The notes under the pieces are model-generated. The model saw nothing but the letters and a program-made list of their open reading frames with translations, made no database searches and was not told where the DNA came from. Position numbers and translations under genes: made by a program. From Aerococcus loyolae (GTDB taxonomy: Bacteria; Bacillota; Bacilli; Lactobacillales; Aerococcaceae), in the NCBI RefSeq assembly GCF_002871915.2, contig NZ_CP126958.1, positions 62,001-126,000 of the forward strand: 64,000 nucleotides of DNA. Reading direction: 5' to 3'. Below are positions 38,527 through 55,000 of the stretch, one piece after another (positions within the stretch are counted from its first letter, which is position 1; the number at the start of each line of letters is the position of its first letter).

Positions 38527-39183
38527 ATGGCTAAGTCTATGAGTTATAAGGAGAAAGCTTATCGCTATTTGAAAGAACAAATTGATAATAACGTGTTGTT
38601 AGCAGGAACTCATTTAAAAGAAAATGATTTAGCTAAACAATTGGATATGTCGCGCACCCCCATTCGCAAGGCCCTAGACCAACTGGCCAAGGAAAAATAT
38701 GTCCGGATTGAGCCCTATAAGGGGGCCGTGGTTTGTAAAAATACCCTTAATTCTAAGGCGATTGTGGAACGGCTCCAGTTTATTGAGCTCTTGGTGACGG
38801 CCCTCTTTAAGCAAATGGAAAATAAAGGAATCACGGTAAATACTAAGCAGTTAGACGAAATCGCCCACCATTTAAAGTGGGATAAGACCATTGACCAGAT
38901 AAATGACTATTATGATGCTGAGGCCAAGCTCTTCCAGCTCTTGGTTTCTTATCATTCCAATGCTTACTTCCGCCGGGTAACCTTGGATACGGTCTTAAAT
39001 CTGCATGAACTCTATATTAACGAAGCCAAGAAACGGGAAGAACGCTTCTTAGCGGAGTTAGAAGACATGCAGAACATCTATCCACCCTTTATCCAGGCCC
39101 TCAAAGACGGTGACTACCCACAGGCTAATAAGTATATCCGCATGTGGATTAATAAACTGATCTTGCAACAAATTAATTACTAA
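38527..39183 (+). CDS. GntR-family transcriptional regulator
   Basis: A 218-residue regulator. The N-terminal winged HTH is clear (GTHLKENDLAKQLDMSRTPI then RKALDQLAKEKYVRIEPYKG, residues about 28-68). The rest is all-helical, as in the FadR/FCD subgroup, but lacks a clearly readable metal-binding His set. The start at 38527 has GGGAGGAAG before it; an upstream in-frame TTG (38479) has no ribosome binding site. It stands alone, so its target is unknown. Confidence 0.85.
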   Translation: MAKSMSYKEKAYRYLKEQIDNNVLLAGTHLKENDLAKQLDMSRTPIRKALDQLAKEKYVRIEPYKGAVVCKNTLNSKAIVERLQFIELLVTALFKQMENKGITVNTKQLDEIAHHLKWDKTIDQINDYYDAEAKLFQLLVSYHSNAYFRRVTLDTVLNLHELYINEAKKREERFLAELEDMQNIYPPFIQALKDGDYPQANKYIRMWINKLILQQINY

Positions 39184-39197
39184 AAAACAGAAATAGG

Positions 39198-39224
39198 GAA
39201 GCTGAAAAAAATCAGCTTCTTTTT
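39198..39224 (+). terminator. Terminator of the GntR gene
   Basis: GAAGCTGA and TCAGCTTC pair around AAAAAA and are followed by five T. Confidence 0.85.
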
Positions 39225-39266
39225 AAATTATAAATAATTTGTTAGAACCTGTTCCATCACACTTTA

Positions 39267-39433
39267 TTAAAACCTGCTCGCTGACAAAAGTGAACTCCAC
39301 TTCAGAAATATTAGGCAATCCTTTTCAAGGATTTCCGCCTATTTCTTCCAGTTGCTATAGCTGTTCGAAGCGGAGCGAGTTACAGATCTAGTATGCGTAG
39401 CGTTTCACTTTTTTGTCGTCAGCTCGCACTCTA
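39267..39433 (-). repeat. Family 1 hairpin repeat with the GCTACGCATACTA module, reversed
   Basis: On the minus strand it starts GAGTGCGAGCTGAC, carries GCTACGCATACTAGATCTG and CAGCTATAGCAACTGGAAG, then a hairpin AGAAATAGGC..CTAATATTTCT, CTGAAGTGGAG, and closes with TTCACTTTTGTCAGCGAGCAG. The outer arms GCTGAC..ACAAAA..AGTGAA and TTCACTTTTGTCAGC pair but differ completely from those at 12156 and 63511. A partial tail of another unit (GTTCCATCACACTTT) precedes it at 39250. Confidence 0.82.
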
Positions 39434-39434
39434 T

Positions 39435-39553
39435 TTAAACGTGCTCCGGGTGCAGATCGATCTCCACTTCACTAAATAGCAAGAAATTCTTTTCAAGAAT
39501 TTTTTGCTATTTAGCTCCAGTGCTATCGATCTTTGGCGCGCCCGTCTCACTCT
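39435..39553 (-). repeat. Family 1 hairpin repeat, reversed
   Basis: On the minus strand this resembles the unit at 24987-25105, with AAAGATCGATAGCACTGGA, an AGCTAAATAGC/GCTATTTAG inner arm where the other copy has ACTAAAG/CTTTAGT, then TGAAGTGGAGATCGATCTGC. The inner arm has changed on both sides and still pairs. Together with the previous unit it fills the 440-base gap before pcrA. Confidence 0.85.
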
Positions 39554-39566
39554 ATATCTAAACTGT

Positions 39567-39595
39567 TTGATGGTGGGTTATAGAAGTGATAGACT
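39567..39595 (+). promoter_or_regulatory. Promoter of pcrA-ligA
   Basis: TTGATG (39567-39572) and TAGACT (39590-39595), 17 bp apart. Confidence 0.65.
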
Positions 39596-39624
39596 ATTAA
39601 AGAATATCAGAACGGAGGTTTGGT

Positions 39625-44126
<4,502 letters not shown>

Positions 44127-44189
44127 TCACTTGATTTCGTGTTAGAATAGTATGGACTCTACAGATATCGTGATAAAGGAGAGCATACC

Positions 44190-45326
44190 GTGAAAAAACG
44201 CATCCAACATATGATCGTGCTTGGCTTAGCGTCACTGAGCCTGTTAGTAGCTTGTGGGAGGGACGCCCAACCCAAATCAACCGCTGGGCAAACCCAAACC
44301 ACGGAAGAATCAAGTAGTGAAGAGGAAGAAAGTGGTAAGAAGAATACCCTTACCGAGGCTTACTATCCTGCCGCTATCAAAGATGGCAGCTATCCCTTAA
44401 GTAACAGCCGGGGGACCCTGTCTAGTCGGACCAGCCAGGCCAACCTGGAAAATATGGAACGGGGCCTCTATGAATTAATGAAGAATGCCTATCCGACCGA
44501 TGAGTATTCCTTGGCGGAAGGTCAAGTCCTATCCAAAGATAAGATCACTTCCTGGCTCAAGCCCAAGTCAAATGACAATCCTGAAGGGCTCAACCCTGAA
44601 GCCAGCGCCGCGAGCGACCGCGATCAATTCCAACCCCGTTATTTGAATTCCATCTTGGAATACAATTTAATGCAAGAAAATGGGGATGACTATGACTTGA
44701 AAGTCATTAGTCTCGGTCTGGCCATGAATGCCGAAGACCGCTTCCAAAACAAGGATAGCGAAGAAACCATAGAAATTAGCCGCGACCAAGCCCTCCAAGA
44801 AGGCAAGGCCATGGCCCAAACTATCGTGGAGCGTATCCGCCAAGAAGGCAAATACGGCCAAACCCCGATTCAAATCGCCCTTTTTTATAACGATAAGCAA
44901 AACAGTCTCGGGGGCGGGGCTTATATGGCAGAAGCCATTGCTGAACCAGGAGCAGGACTAGGTAAGTGGAAGCAATATAACCGCCAATACGTGGTCTACG
45001 GGGTCGACCAAGCCCCACGCGAGGAAGATAATACCTCATTCAGCCGCTTCCGTGGTGAAATCGAATCCTTCTTCCCTGAATTGAGCGGGATTGTGGGTGT
45101 CGGTCAATACGATAACGGCAAGCTCAATGGGATTGACTTCCATATCAACACCCCATTTGACGGCTATACCGAAAACATCGCTCTGGTCCAACACGTCATC
45201 GCTAGCCTGGACGCCATCTATCCCAAAGACGTGCAAATGCAGGTAACCGTTGAAGGCCCAAGCCGAATGACCGCCAACATCACCCGCCTGTCTGGCCAAG
45301 GCAAATTCCAATACACCGTTTATTAA
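44190..45326 (+). CDS. camS: CamS-family sex-pheromone lipoprotein
   Basis: A 378-residue lipoprotein with lipobox LLVACGR (cysteine near residue 22) and a Ser/Glu-rich spacer, then the CamS domain (YYPAAIKDGSYPLSNSRGTL, the GLAMNAEDRF region, and a C-terminal GKFQYTVY). In staphylococci and enterococci the processed signal peptide of such proteins is a mating pheromone; the function of the lipoprotein itself is unknown. AAAGGAGAG precedes the GTG start. It lies between ligA and gatCAB, as it does in many Firmicutes. Confidence 0.9.
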   Translation: MKKRIQHMIVLGLASLSLLVACGRDAQPKSTAGQTQTTEESSSEEEESGKKNTLTEAYYPAAIKDGSYPLSNSRGTLSSRTSQANLENMERGLYELMKNAYPTDEYSLAEGQVLSKDKITSWLKPKSNDNPEGLNPEASAASDRDQFQPRYLNSILEYNLMQENGDDYDLKVISLGLAMNAEDRFQNKDSEETIEISRDQALQEGKAMAQTIVERIRQEGKYGQTPIQIALFYNDKQNSLGGGAYMAEAIAEPGAGLGKWKQYNRQYVVYGVDQAPREEDNTSFSRFRGEIESFFPELSGIVGVGQYDNGKLNGIDFHINTPFDGYTENIALVQHVIASLDAIYPKDVQMQVTVEGPSRMTANITRLSGQGKFQYTVY

Positions 45327-45330
45327 GAAA

Positions 45331-45350
45331 GAGTGCGACAAGCGCATCCA
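45331..45350 (+). repeat. Remnant head of a family 1 repeat
   Basis: GAGTGCGACAAGCGCATCCA directly follows the camS stop and matches the head of the unit at 4619-4735, but no partner arm or closing motif follows. It is a truncated copy. Confidence 0.55.
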
Positions 45351-45462
45351 CCCTTAATTTGTGAGATTTTTTTACAAGAATAAGTAAGTCAGTAAAAATG
45401 CCCTAAGAACTTATGTTAAAATAGAACAGTAAATATTTTGAAAAAGAAAAAAGGAGGCCATT

Positions 45463-45762
45463 ATGTCTATCAGCGAACAAGACTTTAAACACGTGGCACA
45501 ACTTGCAAAACTATCCTTTTCTGACGAAGAGGTAGGTCCCATGAACGACCGCTTTACTGAAATCCTCGACATGGTTGAACAACTCTCTGAAGTGGATACT
45601 GAAGGGGTTGAAGTCATGACCCACGGTATCAACCTAAAAAATATTATGCGCGATGATAAACCTGAAGCAGGTACCGATCGTGACTTAATGTTAAAAAATG
45701 CGCCAACCAAACGGGATGGCTTTATCGTCGTACCAGCCAGTTTTGATGAAAGTGAGGATTAA
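45463..45762 (+). CDS. gatC: Asp-tRNA(Asn)/Glu-tRNA(Gln) amidotransferase subunit C
   Basis: A 99-residue subunit that wraps around and stabilises GatA in the GatCAB complex. The family pattern [17 protein letters not shown] and a C-terminal ..[15 protein letters not shown] segment are clear. AAAGGAGG precedes the ATG. First gene of gatCAB, six bases before gatA. Confidence 0.96.
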   Translation: MSISEQDFKHVAQLAKLSFSDEEVGPMNDRFTEILDMVEQLSEVDTEGVEVMTHGINLKNIMRDDKPEAGTDRDLMLKNAPTKRDGFIVVPASFDESED

Positions 45763-45767
45763 TCCAT

Positions 45768-47219
45768 ATGAGTCGATTTGATGAAAGCATTAAAGGCTTA
45801 AACCAACAATTGGTCGATGGAGAAATCACTGCCGTTGAATTGGTACAGTCTACCATTGACCGTATTAAGGAACTCGATGAAACTTACAAGGCCTTTCTTT
45901 GCTTAGATGAAGAAGGCGCTCTTGCAGCCGCAAAAGCCAGTGATGAAAAAGGCTATTCCACTGACCGTCCCCTACAAGGGATTCCAGTCGGGATTAAGGA
46001 CAACATCATTACTGAAGGGATTGAAACGACCGCTTCTTCCCGTATTTTGGAAGGCTTCGTCCCCGTTTACCAATCCGCTGTGGTGGAAGCCTTAGAAGCC
46101 GCTGGTGCTATTACTATTGGTAAGTTAAACTTGGACGAATTTGCTATGGGGTCTTCTACAGAAACTTCTTACTTTGGACCAAGTAAAAACCCTTGGGACA
46201 CCAGCCGGGTACCAGGTGGTTCTTCCGGTGGATCTGCAGCTGCTGTAGCCTCTGGTGAAGTTGTCGCTTCCCTAGGTTCTGACACCGGTGGTTCTATCCG
46301 CCAACCAGCCGCCTATAACGGGATTGTGGGGATGAAACCTACTTATGGTCGGGTATCACGCTGGGGCTTAATTGCCTTCGGGTCTTCCTTAGACCAAATT
46401 GGGCCAATGACTAGAACCGTTGAAGATAACGCCTTGGTACTTAACGCCATTGCCGGCCACGACCACCGTGACTCCACTACAGCTGACATTGAAGTGCCTG
46501 ACTTCACCGCCCAATTAGGTGACAGTATTGAAGGTTTACGGATCGCTGTTCCTGAAGAATTCTTCACTAACGGAATTGAAGCCGACGTCCAAGACCGCGT
46601 AGAAAAAGCCATTGACCAACTTGAATCCATGGGAGCTATCGTGGAAAAAGTCCACTTCCCACTCTTAAAATACGGGATTCCAGTTTACTACATTGTGGCT
46701 TCTTCAGAAGCTTCTTCCAACTTGCAACGTTTTGACGGGGTTCGCTATGGCTACCGCGCTGACGACATCCAAGACCTGGAAGACCTTTATGTACGCAGCC
46801 GTTCAGAAGGTTTTGGTGACGAAGTGAAAATGCGGATTATGTTAGGGACCTTCTCCCTATCATCCGGTTACTATGACGCTTACTTCAAGAAAGCCGGTAA
46901 GGTCCGTACCATGATCCGTCAAGAATTTGAAGAACTCTTTGAAAAATATGATGTTGTTGCTGGTCCAGTAACCACCTCAACCGCCTTCAAATTCGGTGAA
47001 AAATCCGACGACCCAATCGAAATGTACTTAGCTGACCTCTTAACCGTTCCTGTGAACTTGGCCGGCCTACCAAGTATTTCGGTGCCTTGTGGGTTTGACA
47101 GCGATAACTTACCAATTGGTCTACAATTAATTGGTAACTACTTCGATGAAGCGACCTTGTACAAGACCGCTTATGCCTACGAACAAGCTACCGACCACCA
47201 TACCAAACATCCAGAGTAG
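45768..47219 (+). CDS. gatA: Asp-tRNA(Asn)/Glu-tRNA(Gln) amidotransferase subunit A
   Basis: A 483-residue amidase that releases ammonia from glutamine for transamidation of mischarged tRNA. The Ser-cisSer-Lys triad is visible: Lys in [10 protein letters not shown] near residue 78, and the serines in [17 protein letters not shown] and [13 protein letters not shown] (about 152-180). Length is normal. GatA is needed in bacteria lacking GlnRS. Confidence 0.97.
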   Translation: MSRFDESIKGLNQQLVDGEITAVELVQSTIDRIKELDETYKAFLCLDEEGALAAAKASDEKGYSTDRPLQGIPVGIKDNIITEGIETTASSRILEGFVPVYQSAVVEALEAAGAITIGKLNLDEFAMGSSTETSYFGPSKNPWDTSRVPGGSSGGSAAAVASGEVVASLGSDTGGSIRQPAAYNGIVGMKPTYGRVSRWGLIAFGSSLDQIGPMTRTVEDNALVLNAIAGHDHRDSTTADIEVPDFTAQLGDSIEGLRIAVPEEFFTNGIEADVQDRVEKAIDQLESMGAIVEKVHFPLLKYGIPVYYIVASSEASSNLQRFDGVRYGYRADDIQDLEDLYVRSRSEGFGDEVKMRIMLGTFSLSSGYYDAYFKKAGKVRTMIRQEFEELFEKYDVVAGPVTTSTAFKFGEKSDDPIEMYLADLLTVPVNLAGLPSISVPCGFDSDNLPIGLQLIGNYFDEATLYKTAYAYEQATDHHTKHPE

Positions 47220-47234
47220 AAGGGAGATTATTAC

Positions 47235-48665
47235 ATGAATTATGAATCAGTTATTGGCTTAGAGATCCACGTGGAATTAAAAACTCAATCCAAAGTTTTC
47301 TCCCCAACACCCACCAGTTTTGGTGCCGATCCTAATACCCAAACCAACGTTATTGACTGGGGTTACCCTGGTGTCCTACCAGTAACCAACCACCACGCCG
47401 TTGAATTTGGCTTACGGGCTGCTTTGGCTTTGAACTGTGAAGTGAACCCGGTCCAAAGCTTTGACCGGAAGAATTACTTCTATCCTGACAACCCTAAGGC
47501 CTACCAAATTACCCAATTAGACCGTCCTTTAGGGGAACACGGCTATGTGGATATTGAACTCGAAAACGGGGAAACCAAACGTATCCGCATTGAACGTATC
47601 CACTTAGAAGAAGACGCTGGGAAGAGTATCCACGATGAAGGCGATACCTTAGTGGACTTAAACCGCCAAGGAACTCCTTTAGTAGAAATTGTTTCTGAAG
47701 CTGACATGCGTTCACCAGAAGAAGCCTACGCTTACCTGGAAAAAATCCGCGAAACCATGATGTTTATCGATGTTTCTGACGTGAAGATGGAAGAAGGGTC
47801 CATGCGTTGTGACGCCAACATCTCCTTGCGCCCTTATGGCCAAGAAGAATTCGGGACCAAAACCGAAATTAAGAACCTTAACTCCTTCTCCAACGTCCGT
47901 CGCGGTTTAGCTTACGAAGAGAAACGTCAAGCCCAAGTCTTAAACCGTGGTGACCGGGTCGTTCAATCCACCCTCCGTTGGGACAAGGATAACCAAAAAA
48001 CCGTCCTCATGCGGGTGAAAGAAGGGGAAGCCGACTACCGTTACTTCCCAGAACCTGACCTTCCTGAATTTACCGTTAGTGAAGAATGGTTGGACGAAAT
48101 TAGAAAATCTATCCCAGAAATGCCAGCTGAACGTCGGAAACGCTATGTGGAAGAATACGACCTCCCAGACTATGATGCTATGGTCTTAACCCAAACCCTA
48201 GTCATGTCCGACTTCTTTGATGAAGCGGTTAAACTGGGTGGCGATCCTAAGCAAGTCTCCAACTGGTTGATGGGTGAAGTGTCCGCCTACATGAATGACA
48301 ATGAAAAGACCTTAGATGAAATCGGACTAACTCCAGAGAACTTGACCGAAATGATCGACTTGATTGCCAATGGAACCATTTCTTCAAAAATTGGTAAGAA
48401 AGTCTTCAAGCACTTGGCCGAAAATGGCGGCTCTGCTAAGGAATATGTGGAAAAAGAAGGTCTGGTTCAAATTTCTGACCCAGAAACCTTGCTACCAATG
48501 ATTAACGAAGTCATTGATAATAACCCACAATCCCTCGAAGACTACCGGGCTGGTAAGAAGAAAGCCATGGGTTACTTAGTTGGCCAATTGATGAAACAGA
48601 CCAAGGGTCAAGCTAACCCACAAGTCTTAAACAAACTCTTAAAACAAGAATTAGATAAACGTTAA
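47235..48665 (+). CDS. gatB: Asp-tRNA(Asn)/Glu-tRNA(Gln) amidotransferase subunit B
   Basis: A 476-residue subunit that binds and phosphorylates the mischarged tRNA. Signatures: [36 protein letters not shown] near residue 78, [14 protein letters not shown] near 263, and the C-terminal YqeY-like tail ending [25 protein letters not shown] precedes the ATG. The operon ends at a strong terminator. Confidence 0.97.
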   Translation: MNYESVIGLEIHVELKTQSKVFSPTPTSFGADPNTQTNVIDWGYPGVLPVTNHHAVEFGLRAALALNCEVNPVQSFDRKNYFYPDNPKAYQITQLDRPLGEHGYVDIELENGETKRIRIERIHLEEDAGKSIHDEGDTLVDLNRQGTPLVEIVSEADMRSPEEAYAYLEKIRETMMFIDVSDVKMEEGSMRCDANISLRPYGQEEFGTKTEIKNLNSFSNVRRGLAYEEKRQAQVLNRGDRVVQSTLRWDKDNQKTVLMRVKEGEADYRYFPEPDLPEFTVSEEWLDEIRKSIPEMPAERRKRYVEEYDLPDYDAMVLTQTLVMSDFFDEAVKLGGDPKQVSNWLMGEVSAYMNDNEKTLDEIGLTPENLTEMIDLIANGTISSKIGKKVFKHLAENGGSAKEYVEKEGLVQISDPETLLPMINEVIDNNPQSLEDYRAGKKKAMGYLVGQLMKQTKGQANPQVLNKLLKQELDKR

Positions 48666-48689
48666 TGTACTTTATCGATAGCTAACAAC

Positions 48690-48722
48690 AATGCCACATC
48701 CGCTTGGGTGTGGCATTTTTTG
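48690..48722 (+). terminator. Terminator of gatCAB
   Basis: AATGCCACA and TGTGGCATT form a perfect stem followed by six T. Confidence 0.9.
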
Positions 48723-49002
48723 ACGAATTCTTTGCCTTTGTTCCTAGGAAAGACGCAATAAAAGACAGACTAGAACAAATATTGTTTATTTACTGTCAAC
48801 TTAAGCTAAAAAATTGGTTTCTTAGTATTATTTGGGGTATTATTAGGGCTAATTATACAGTAGGATCACTGTAGCTTTAATATAAATAAAAAAAGAATTT
48901 AATTATGCTTTTAAGATGTTAATATATAGTTTAACTAAATTAACTTATATCATTAGTGTAATATTGTATAAGTTAAAGTCTTCGATTGCATGGAGGAGAA
49001 CA
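48723..49002 (+). other. A/T-rich upstream region of the surface-protein gene
   Basis: No gene is evident. A possible promoter is TTGGGG with TATACA 16 bp downstream (about 48832-48859), which would leave a leader of some 140 bases. GGAGGAG ends just before the surface-protein ATG. I see no clear operator. Confidence 0.4.
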
Positions 49003-52000
49003 ATGGAGAAGAATTATAGATATGCGATAAGAAAAACTACCTTGGGGGTGGGAAGTGTCGCCATTGCTGCCTTCTTAGCTGGTCAAGGCCAAGAAGTGCA
49101 AGCTGCAGAACAGCCTAGCCAGCCAAGTTCGGCCCTAGCTGTTGACGCGGTGAACCCAGCTGACCAAGCTGGCTTCTACGCCGCAGAAGGGACACCAGTT
49201 AACACCGACCAACCCGCATCCGGTGAAGACGCCAAAATATCCGGCCTTCCTGCCGACACTGTCAACGGTCCGATAGTAGCGGCTAACCCAGACAACCCAA
49301 ATTACTCAGAAAATGAGAAGAATGTGGGCCACTATAGACAGTCGGAATTGGCGAATAATGGGATTTCCTATTCTGCTACGGAAACAGAAGGTAAGACTGA
49401 AGGGGTGACACATAAGGTACTAAATCCATCAGCAAATACCCCTGATGATAAGAAAAAAGATTATGGGATTGATATTTCGATTGACCGGAATGACTCTGAA
49501 AGAACCTATAACTTGATAGGAATCACTGATTCTAAGAAAGGTGTACCTATAAGACCGAAAGTAAAACCATATGAAGAAGTAGGGCAGCCTACTCATATCA
49601 ATGGTAAGAGTACTAATTTCACCCCTACTACAACTGTAAATATTACAACAGGTAGACAGAGAGCATTAAATTCAACATTTAATGAAGATGATCTTAAATA
49701 TATAAATAACCATAACAATAAAGAAACTACCTTCTCTTTTAGGGATAAATATACTAAAGATAACCAAAATGGGACTAAATTTTTAGAGGGTGGAAACTTT
49801 GCTGTTACTTTTGGTGTCAACCCCTATCCAAATGAAAACGCCAACTTATCTATTATAAAGGTGGCTGGAGACACTAATGTCAATCGTGTTGCCGTCAAAG
49901 AAGGTTATGTTAAGACTGGAGCTCATATTGAAAATCTCGACCCTGCTGACTATGATCGAGTAGTGGGACAAGTTTACCATCCTGATGGATCTATTGTTCC
50001 TCAAGCTAATGCCTTTATCATCACACCTAAGAATATCGAGGAAATGAAAGGTAAACTCGGTAACGATATTCAACTAGGTCAGATTATCTTTGCAATGCCT
50101 AAGGGTGCTTTGGAAGGTTCGAAAGATCCCGACAGTCCAGATTATTCCATCTTTAATACGGATAAATTTAAGGGTATTCAAAGTTTACAAGCGCGTTTCT
50201 TTGCCCGCCCACGAACAAAGGAAGAATTTGTTGGTGTTGTAAATGCAAAGAATGATGAAAATGGAACTCCTTATGATGATGAGTGGGCCTACAAATACGT
50301 CGAAACCGGTGCAGGCACTCAAACCCTCAACCACAATGGTCAGGAAGTTATTGCCGATAAGCAAGGCATCGCGCGTTATGACAACTACAATGATTTAGGT
50401 TCGATCACCATCAACCTAGACGATACCCGTTACTACGACCAAAAATTCAACCAAGGTTTTGAAAAGAAAACCGATAAAGTAACTCCAATCCGTCCAGGAC
50501 AAGATAAGGTTATTTTTATCACCGACCAGGACATGGACCCTGCCATCGAACCTAACCGCAAAACTTATGAAGAAATGAATGTGGCCGGTAACAAGAAATT
50601 TGCAACCGGGGTCATTGACCCAGACTTCGTCAAAAAAGCTGAAGAAAAAGGCTGGAAGGTAGAATCTACCCCTGGTGATATTTCTAAGCTCAAGGTCACA
50701 GCTCCAGCAGACGCCAAAGCTGGGGAATTTATTCCCATTTTAATTACCTATACTTATACCAACGGATCAACCGACCTCCAATGGTTCCATTTTGTGGTCC
50801 AAGATTCTAACAATAACAAGCCAGAATATCATGCGGAAGTGGGTTATCAGGGAGATAACTTAACCAATATCCCAGAAATTCCTCAAGATTCTAAGAAATT
50901 AGATCCTAAAACCTTTGAACTCGTACCTCAAACAGGCGGTTACAAGGACGACCATGGCAATGTCTGGCATGGTGTTAAAATTGATCCACAAACTGGTGCG
51001 GTAACCGCCACTGTGCCAACCGATGCCAACATTATCGGTGGCGAGAATGTCTATATTCCGGTTAAGGTCAACTATACTGATCCTAAATCTGGTCAACACA
51101 AGGAAGAATTTGTCAAAGCCCAATTCATCGCCCGTCCAAAATATAAGACGACCGTAACTGATACCGACGACAAGTTAATTCCTTATGAAACTAAGGAGGT
51201 TATCGACGAGACTCTGCCTGCAGGGACCATCCAAGTGGTGACCCCAGGTAAGGTCGGTAAGGAACGGACTATCTTCGAACAAGATGTCATCAACGGCCAA
51301 AAAGGTTTAATTGACCCAGCGACTGGCCAATTCACGGCCGGTGACCAACTCTTCAGAAAACGGACGGAAACCATTGAGGAGAAACAAGACCGTTTGGTGA
51401 AGGTTGGGACTAAGCCCGTTGAAGAAACCGTGACGATTCCTCGACCTGTTGAAGTTGAAGTGGATCCAAACATGGAACCGACTGCTGAACCGGTCGTTGT
51501 GGAAGAAGGCCAAGACGGTGTAGTTACCGTGAAGACAACCAGAGACCCTCAAACTGGTGCGGTCAACATCACGAAGGCTACCACGACTCCAGCTCGGCCT
51601 AAGAAAGTCAAAGTCGGCACCAAGACCACTGGCACCGTTGTCGATAACGACGAGATTCCATTCAAATACACAGTGGAATTCGATCCGGACTTTTACAAGA
51701 ACTACCCTGACGCGACCGAAAATTACAAGGTCGTGACCCCAGGACAAGCGGGTTCTAACAAGAAGACCTGGACCATTGAAAACTCTAAGGTTGTAGGTGA
51801 CCCTGCTGTGGAAACGGTGGCTCCAGTCAATGCGGTGATCAAGGTGGGCCAAAAAGACTACACGGGTAGCTTTGAAACGGTGGACAAGGATCTGATTCCT
51901 TATGAAACCGAATATATTGTCGATAACACCCTTGAACCCGGTAAGGAAGTAGTGGAAAATCCAGGTGAACTCGGTGAGAAGACCACCACAACTACCCACA

Positions 52001-55000
52001 CCATCCAAAATGGTCAAGTGATCGCTTCGACACCAGGACAAAGTACCCAAACAAAAGATCCTGTTAAGCGTGTCGTTCGCATCGGGGCTAAGTCTAGCGG
52101 TAGCTACCAAGTGACGGAGCCAATTTCATTCCAAGTAGAAGTCAAGAAGGACCCAAGCTTGAAGAAGGGCGAATACAAGGTAGAAACCCCAGGTAAGCCA
52201 GGCAGTCAAACCAAGACCCTGACCATCGAAAACTCTCAAGTGACCGCTACTTCTGAGCCAACCATTAATGAGCAAGCTACTAATGCGGTTGTTTTAGTGG
52301 GCGACCAAGACTTTACCGGCGAAGTGAGCCACGATGTCACTGAAAAAGTGCCATTCCCAGTCAAGATTGTTGAAGACCCAACCTTGGACAAGGGCACTTA
52401 CCATGTCGACCAAGAAGGGGTTCCAGGATCTAAGACCACGACCTATACCCAAGCCATCAAGAATGGGGTAGCGGATGGCGCCCTGACTTCAACTGTCAAA
52501 GCCGAAAGCGCGCCTCAAGAACACATCATCCGGGTCGGCACCAAGCCTTTAACTGGCTCTACCACTGTGACGACCACCAACCAAAAACCATTCGACGTGG
52601 AAATCGAATACGATAATACCAAGCCAGCTGGTACGGTAGAAGTCGTGCCAAATACAGGTGTCCCTGGTGAAGAAACCAAGACTACTCCAGTAACTGCTGC
52701 GGATGGCACGGTGACCCCAGGAACCACCACCACGACCGAAACCAAGGCTCCAGTCAATAAGAAGATTATTGTGGGCACCCAAGGCTATAACGGGGAATTC
52801 AGCCACGAATACACCAATATCGTGCCTTTTGAAACCGAAGTTGAAGTGGACCCAAGTCTGGCTCCAAATGCAGTGGTTGAAGTTCAAAAAGGCCAGTTAG
52901 GCGAAACGACCACCAAGGTAAGTCAAACCATCACCAATGGCGTTCCTGGTGAGAAAGTGGTTTCTGATCCGGTTCAAACTAAGACACCGGTCAACCGCAA
53001 GATCAAAGTGGGGGCTAAGACAGAAGGTGTCCATACTTACACCGAAGAACTGCCATTTAGCTACACGGTAGAATACGACCCAGCTATCCAAGCCGGCAAG
53101 TATGAAATCGTGACTCCAGGCGCAGTGGGTTCACGGACCACCGAATGGCCAATTACCAACTCTGTGGTCGGCCAAGGCAAGGTGACTCAAGAAATCCCTG
53201 CCACCAACGCTTTAATCAAGGTCGGCAACAAGGACTTCACCGGTCAAGTGACCCATACCGAAACGGTACCAGTACCGAATACGGTGGAAATCCGCTACAA
53301 CCCCAACGTCAAAGCTGGCGAGACCAAGGTCCTTGAAGCAGGCAAGCCAGGTTCTGTTGATGTCACCTACAGCCAAGCCATCAAGAATGGCCAAGCGGAC
53401 GGGGACTTGGTGAAGACGGAAGCCAACCGCGTGGACCCAGTTAACCGGGTCATCGAAGTCGGCACCCAGCCAGTTTCTGGCACGGAAACCCCAATCCAAC
53501 AAGATGTTCCGGTTGAAGTAGAATATGTTTATGACAACACCAAGGACAAGGGCTTTATTGAAGCCGGTCAGGTCACTCCTGGCACGACCCAAAGCAAGGT
53601 CGTTTCCAAGGTAGTTGACGGCCAAGTGGTCAACACGGTTGAAAATGTGGTGACTCCAGCCAAGCAACAAATCATCGTTGGGACCAAGGATTACACTGGA
53701 AACTTTGAATACAAGGATACCGACGTGATTCCAAACCATACCCAAGTGACCATCAACCCGAACTTGGCACCAAATGAAATCAAGGTGGTTGAGGCAGGTA
53801 ATACTGGTCTCAAGGAACGGACGGTTAGCCAATCCTTCACTAATGGCAAACTGGGCGAACAAGTCGTCGGTGACTACACCACAGTCAAAGAACCGAAAGA
53901 CCGCGTGATCGAAATCGGCGCGAAAACGACTGGATCATTCAAGGATACTGATACCATCCCATTCGAAGTGGAAGTCAAGTATGATCCAACCCTCAAGAAG
54001 GGCGAGTGGAAGTACGCTACAGTAGACGGGCTAGAACAAAGAGGGGTAGCCGGTGAAAAGGAAAGAACCCTTACCATTGAAAACTCTCAAGTAACCAATA
54101 TCTCAGACTTCACCACCACTAAGGTCCCTCAAAAGGCAGTCATCTTAGTAGGTAATGAAGATCTGACCGGAAACTTCACCACAGTCGACAAAGACCCAAT
54201 CCCATTCGAAGTGGAAGTCAAAGTCGATCCAAGCCTGGCCCCAGGAAAAGAAGTTGTTGACCAAGAAGGGGTTCCGGGTGAAGAAGAAACTCCAACCACT
54301 CATCAAATTGTCAACGGTCAAGTGACCGCATCGATGCCAGGTGAGACCAAGCAAACCAAGGCACCAGTCAAGAAGATTGTCCGCCTTGGAGCCAAGACCG
54401 ATGGCACCTACACCCACAAGGACGCTCTCCCATTCGAAGTCGAAGTGCGGAAGGCTCCTGACCTCAAGAAGGGCCAAACCAGAGTCCTTCAAGAGGGTCA
54501 ACCCGGTGAACAAACCACCACGGTAACCATCGAAAACTCTCAAGTGGTCGGCTCACCAAGCACGACCATTACCAAGGCACCGGTCAAACATATTATTGAA
54601 GTCGGTGACCAAGACTTTACTGGAGAAGTTTCCCATAATGTCACTGAGACATTGCCATTCAAGGTGGAAATCCAAGAAGATCCAAACCTCCCACTCTTTG
54701 AAATCCAAGAAGTTCAAAAAGGTGAAAATGGATCCAAGACCACCAAGTACAGTCAATCTATTAAGAATGGGGCAGCTGACGGCCAACTGAAAACGGAAGA
54801 AATTGCCCGCATCGAACCCAAGACCCATATCATCAAGGTCGGCACCAAGGCTCCGGAAAATGCTGAAACGAGAGTCAAGGAAGTCCCAGCCGAGATTGAA
54901 TACGTCTACGACAATACTAAGGACAAGGGCATAGTTGAGAAAGGGGCCTACACCCCAGGTAAGGTGGAAACCAAGATTAAGAACATCTTCAACCCACAAA